Below, piece by piece: positions 60,561 through 64,000 of a DNA stretch of 64,000 nucleotides. Numbering within the stretch: the stretch's first letter is position 1; every line of letters starts with the position of its first letter. The stretch spans positions 609,754-673,753 of the forward strand of contig QAOA01005000.1 in the NCBI GenBank assembly GCA_003255065.1, given 5' to 3'. This DNA is from Cercis canadensis. Lineage: Eukaryota > Streptophyta > Magnoliopsida > Fabales > Fabaceae. The position numbers were made by a program, and so were the translations under genes. The notes under the pieces are model-generated. The model was not told where the DNA came from and ran no database searches. It saw only the letters and a list, made by a program, of their open reading frames with translations.

Positions 60561-63500
60561 ACTTTCTACAGTCTCTTCTTTTTGACCGTTCAACGTCTAC
60601 CCTGGCCCCACTCTCCACTTTTATTTATTCTCTCTAATTTATATTATTATTTAAATGAATATTATTATCGGGTTAAAAATTAAAATTTGGCTAAAAGACT
60701 GAAAGTGTATTTTAAGTATATATTTATTTGATATTATATAATTATTTTATTTATATATTAATTGTTATGAGTAAATTATTTAGTTATTATATTTAAATAT
60801 AAATAAAATAATCACAAACTTAAGAATATTTTAATTATTTTATATTTTGTAATAAATACTTATTTAAAAGTCATTTTTTTAATATTATTAAATTTTTTTA
60901 CGTCAAATTCTAACACTTTACATTAATAAATTTTATTTAATTTTTTTATACTAAATTTTTTAAAAAATCCGAATATAAAAGTCATAGCTTGGTATGACAT
61001 TTATGATTTTCTTGCAAAATATCCAAGTGTAAATTCAATAGTTCATGGAAAAAAATAGTATAAACTCAATAGAAAATAGATCCGCCGTGTCCATTAAACT
61101 TGCTTTAATCTTAACAAGTAAGAAAAAATGAGTGATAGAAATTTCAATAAGCATCAATATCAACTTTTATTATTGGTCATAATCGGTGGAGCCTAACTTA
61201 TAATTATAGACAATAGCATGTACAAAGCGTTGGTCTTCGACCCTGCATGTTTTCAAGTTGAAGGCCAACCAAGTATGACCCGTTCGACGTTCAGCATGAA
61301 AAATGAATGAGCAGTGAAAAAAAACACAGAAAGAAAGCTTCCAACCATTACAACTATCGAGATTTATTATTTTTGCCAGACTCCCTTTTCTCCTTTCTTT
61401 TTTACTGTACTTAATCACACGAATATCTTCTTTCTATAACATAATCAATTTGTCAATTTATATTCATTATTCGTTTTGACTAAGTTGTGGAGCATAGTAT
61501 ATATACTTTTTGGTGAGTATATTTACTTATTATTATAATTATATAAATCAAATGTCAAATTTGGCGAATATAGTATATAATTATATACATGAATCGTGAT
61601 CTATAATTTCGTGGCATTTATCTTTAGACGAAGGAATATTTTTTCAAAAAAAAAAAAACTGAAATAAAAAAATGAATTTGACATTTTCATCCGAAGTTTC
61701 GTTATTGGTCTCTCATAGAATTTAAAGAAAAAAAGAAAAAAGAAAATTGACTTTTTGTTGTTAAAAAAACCACAAGTTGTAACGGTTTCAAGGTTTAACT
61801 AACCTGATAATTACGTTGAAGTTTAAACAATTAACACGATAATAGTGTGAGAGCATCTGATGGAAATAAAGACATATAGTAAGGTATGAGATGAGTGCTG
61901 AATTGAACGTAATAAAAAGGCTCGATAATCAATCGTCAAGTTTCAAGTGGCTACATGAAGAAGAAAACAGAGGGTTATGAGATGACAAACGGATTATCTG
62001 AATACTTGTAAACTTGAATCTTAATTTTGATCAAATGCTGTCAGCAACACATAAAAGAAGATTTGAAACTTTGAATTAGTCCTGCTACCATAAAGAGGAC
62101 AAATTGCTTCAATTAATCACATTATCTGACAAACATGTGTTGAATTATAATCAATTAATTAAAGTAAAGGATGGGTTGACTTGACCCAGCTCCAGCTCCA
62201 GCTCCAATCGTCATTCAAAGCTTTGAACGCAGCACAAGGCCCTCTTTGCCCACTCTAACCGATTCGACTTTTGTTTTTTTTTTTTTTTTCTCCCACCAAG
62301 TTACAAATTAAATTTCTCACTGCTTTTCTTCCCCTAAATAACGTGTCAATCTGAAACGAATGGTTTATATATATGTCAACCTAACATTGCATTTATGATT
62401 AATAATGAAACTTACTAAATGTTAGATAGATTTCTGACATGACACGTGGTTTATTCATTTTCATATGCTGTTTTATTATTGTAAATTGATTTCGGCTTCA
62501 ATTTGGCTCCCTCCCCTTTTAAACAAAGTCCTGCGAATATTCGAAAGCGGGATTGAATATAAGCTTAAACCATCCTCTTGTCATTTGTTCAATAATTCTA
62601 CGACTTCCAAAAACAAAACAAAAAACTCTTCTGCGAGTTTATTAACGAAATTCTTGTAACATATCTTGTGGTGGTTAAAAGGCACGTGTTCCTATTTAGG
62701 GGACACAACCAATTATTTAATCAATCAATGGTGGATGCCAATGCCATTGTCCCGATCCCGATCCCGATCCCGAGCCCGAGGATTTGGATAAGTATCTGCA
62801 ATATTAACTTTTATTTATTTTTGGATGTGAGTACGTACAGTATTAACTTAACTTGGTTTCATTATCTATCATCCCTTGGAGTCGGACCCAATATTCATTT
62901 CACACCGCTTAATTGCTAAATAAATAATATGACAAATCGTACCTAATCACTATTAAGATGTTAATTGAATTAAACTTTAGAATATCTAAAATTGTATTAA
63001 AAAATTGAAGTGTATAGCTAACATTTTTTTAAGTAAGTCAAGTAAAATAATTTTTTTTTTCTTTCTCATTATGAGGGTAGGATTTTCCATGGCCCAAAAA
63101 AAGAAGAAGGATTGAGTACCACATAGTAGCACTCTTTTATGGGTTTGTTTTTTAACAGAGAGTGGGCCTCGATATGAGCGAACTTATTGGACCATCCCCA
63201 ATCCACATTCTATAAAATAGTGTATTAGGGATGCCATCAGTCTAGTATGGACCTTTCTAATTTGGTGATAAACTTGGGCTTAGGCCCGGAGGGTCAAATC
63301 CATCTTCCTTTTTTTTTTTTTTTATTCGGTTGCGCAAAACCATCTAAAGTTGGCATCATAATTACTAATCTGCCCTAGAACACAGACTTACGGTCCATTT
63401 TGAATACATTATGACTAAACTAATTTATTTTGAAAAATTATGTATGCTAATCTCTTTTTTTTTTTTTAATTCCCTCAGAGAGTATTATATTTTACAAGCT

Positions 63501-64000
63501 ATACATGTACTTCCAAAAGATATTCCGAATATGGTTATCAATATTATTTTTACTAATTTGTGCACCAAAGAAAATATTACTCGTTTAGTGTATCAAAAAA
63601 GTTGGATTGCAGTTAAGAGTTTGTGATAATCGTTTTGGCCCCTCCTCATATTTCTGGCTTCTCCCCGGCCGGCACATATATGATAGCACTCATGGCAAAT
63701 TCAGAAAAGAGAATGTCCACGGTCACCTTCAAAAGAAACTGGTCACAAATTTTACTAGTTTCTTTGGTCACGGATTGTTAACGTGTCAGACAACTACTGG
63801 CCATGACCTAATTTCATCGTCCACATATTCTTAGGAAGAGATGTGATATTTGCATACAAGACATCGTTAACCAATTAAATGCAGCGATGAGTTTGGGAAA
63901 GATAAGTGGTTTAGCTAGTTGGACCACCGAACCCACTTTTTGCAACATCTATTATGTTTCTAAGTGTGGGCGTGGAGGCTGTTCCTTGAATGCATTCATT
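60561..64000. other. Intergenic, very AT-rich
   Basis: The first part holds the kinase promoter. From 60650 to 61000 the sequence is almost pure A/T. A hexamer run of CCGATC type lies at 62753-62775. TTTTT tracts occur at 62272-62290 and 63308-63323. No ORF with family similarity was found. Confidence 0.45.

Noticed and set aside
60266-60683. Overlapping ORFs on both strands upstream of the kinase
   Set aside because: They fall in the T/C-rich leader and promoter of the GSK3-like gene and show no family similarity.

Overview
The window is nuclear DNA of a flowering plant. Evidence: split genes with GT-AG (and two GC-AG) introns, protein families restricted to or typical of plants (a NIMIN cluster, a BOR borate exporter, plastid PII, a GSK3/shaggy kinase with a TREE motif), a plant tRNA-Phe, and AT-rich intergenic DNA packed with plant DNA transposons. 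Protein similarity suggests a woody rosid, perhaps Citrus; the species call is an inference only.

Layout. 1-10.2 kb is gene-dense: ARF1-type GTPase (minus, 5 coding exons), plastid PII protein GLB1 (minus, 8 exons), a divergent DUF952 gene (plus, 3 exons), tRNA-Phe(GAA). 10.7-14.9 kb holds one intact GDSL esterase gene followed by two decaying GDSL copies. 15-19.4 kb is a transposon nest: a foldback element with a perfect 10-bp target duplication, and beside it a second foldback broken by an element that carries the 5' end of a SWAP-type splicing-factor gene. 20.2-24.1 kb is a 12-exon borate exporter with candidate upstream ORFs, including a minimal AUG-stop. 24.1-29.6 kb has no recognisable gene. 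Three intronless NIMIN (NPR1-interacting) genes lie on the minus strand at 29.7, 43.5 and 47.7 kb. Between the first two are nested DNA transposons, a roughly 1.3-kb duplicated block, and a 4.4-kb CACTA element with an identifiable empty site in the other copy of the block. 41.5 kb carries a GGTCACGGTT minisatellite next to a plant-mobile-domain fragment, inside a 460-bp direct duplication. 51.9-53.8 kb is a polygalacturonase (6 exons) and 56.3-60.5 kb a clade-I GSK3/shaggy kinase (12 coding exons plus a 5'UTR exon). The rest to 64 kb is AT-rich and shows no gene.

How genes relate. The genes do not form an operon-like pathway. The one functional cluster is the NIMIN trio, which would modulate NPR1/TGA-dependent salicylic acid signalling; two of the three share an 11-bp TGACG-containing motif several hundred bases upstream. 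PII and DUF952 are divergently transcribed from a roughly 0.3-kb shared region. Three single N bases mark probable assembly joins; one sits between two copies of the same 52-53 bp, and another ends one copy of the 1.3-kb duplicated block.
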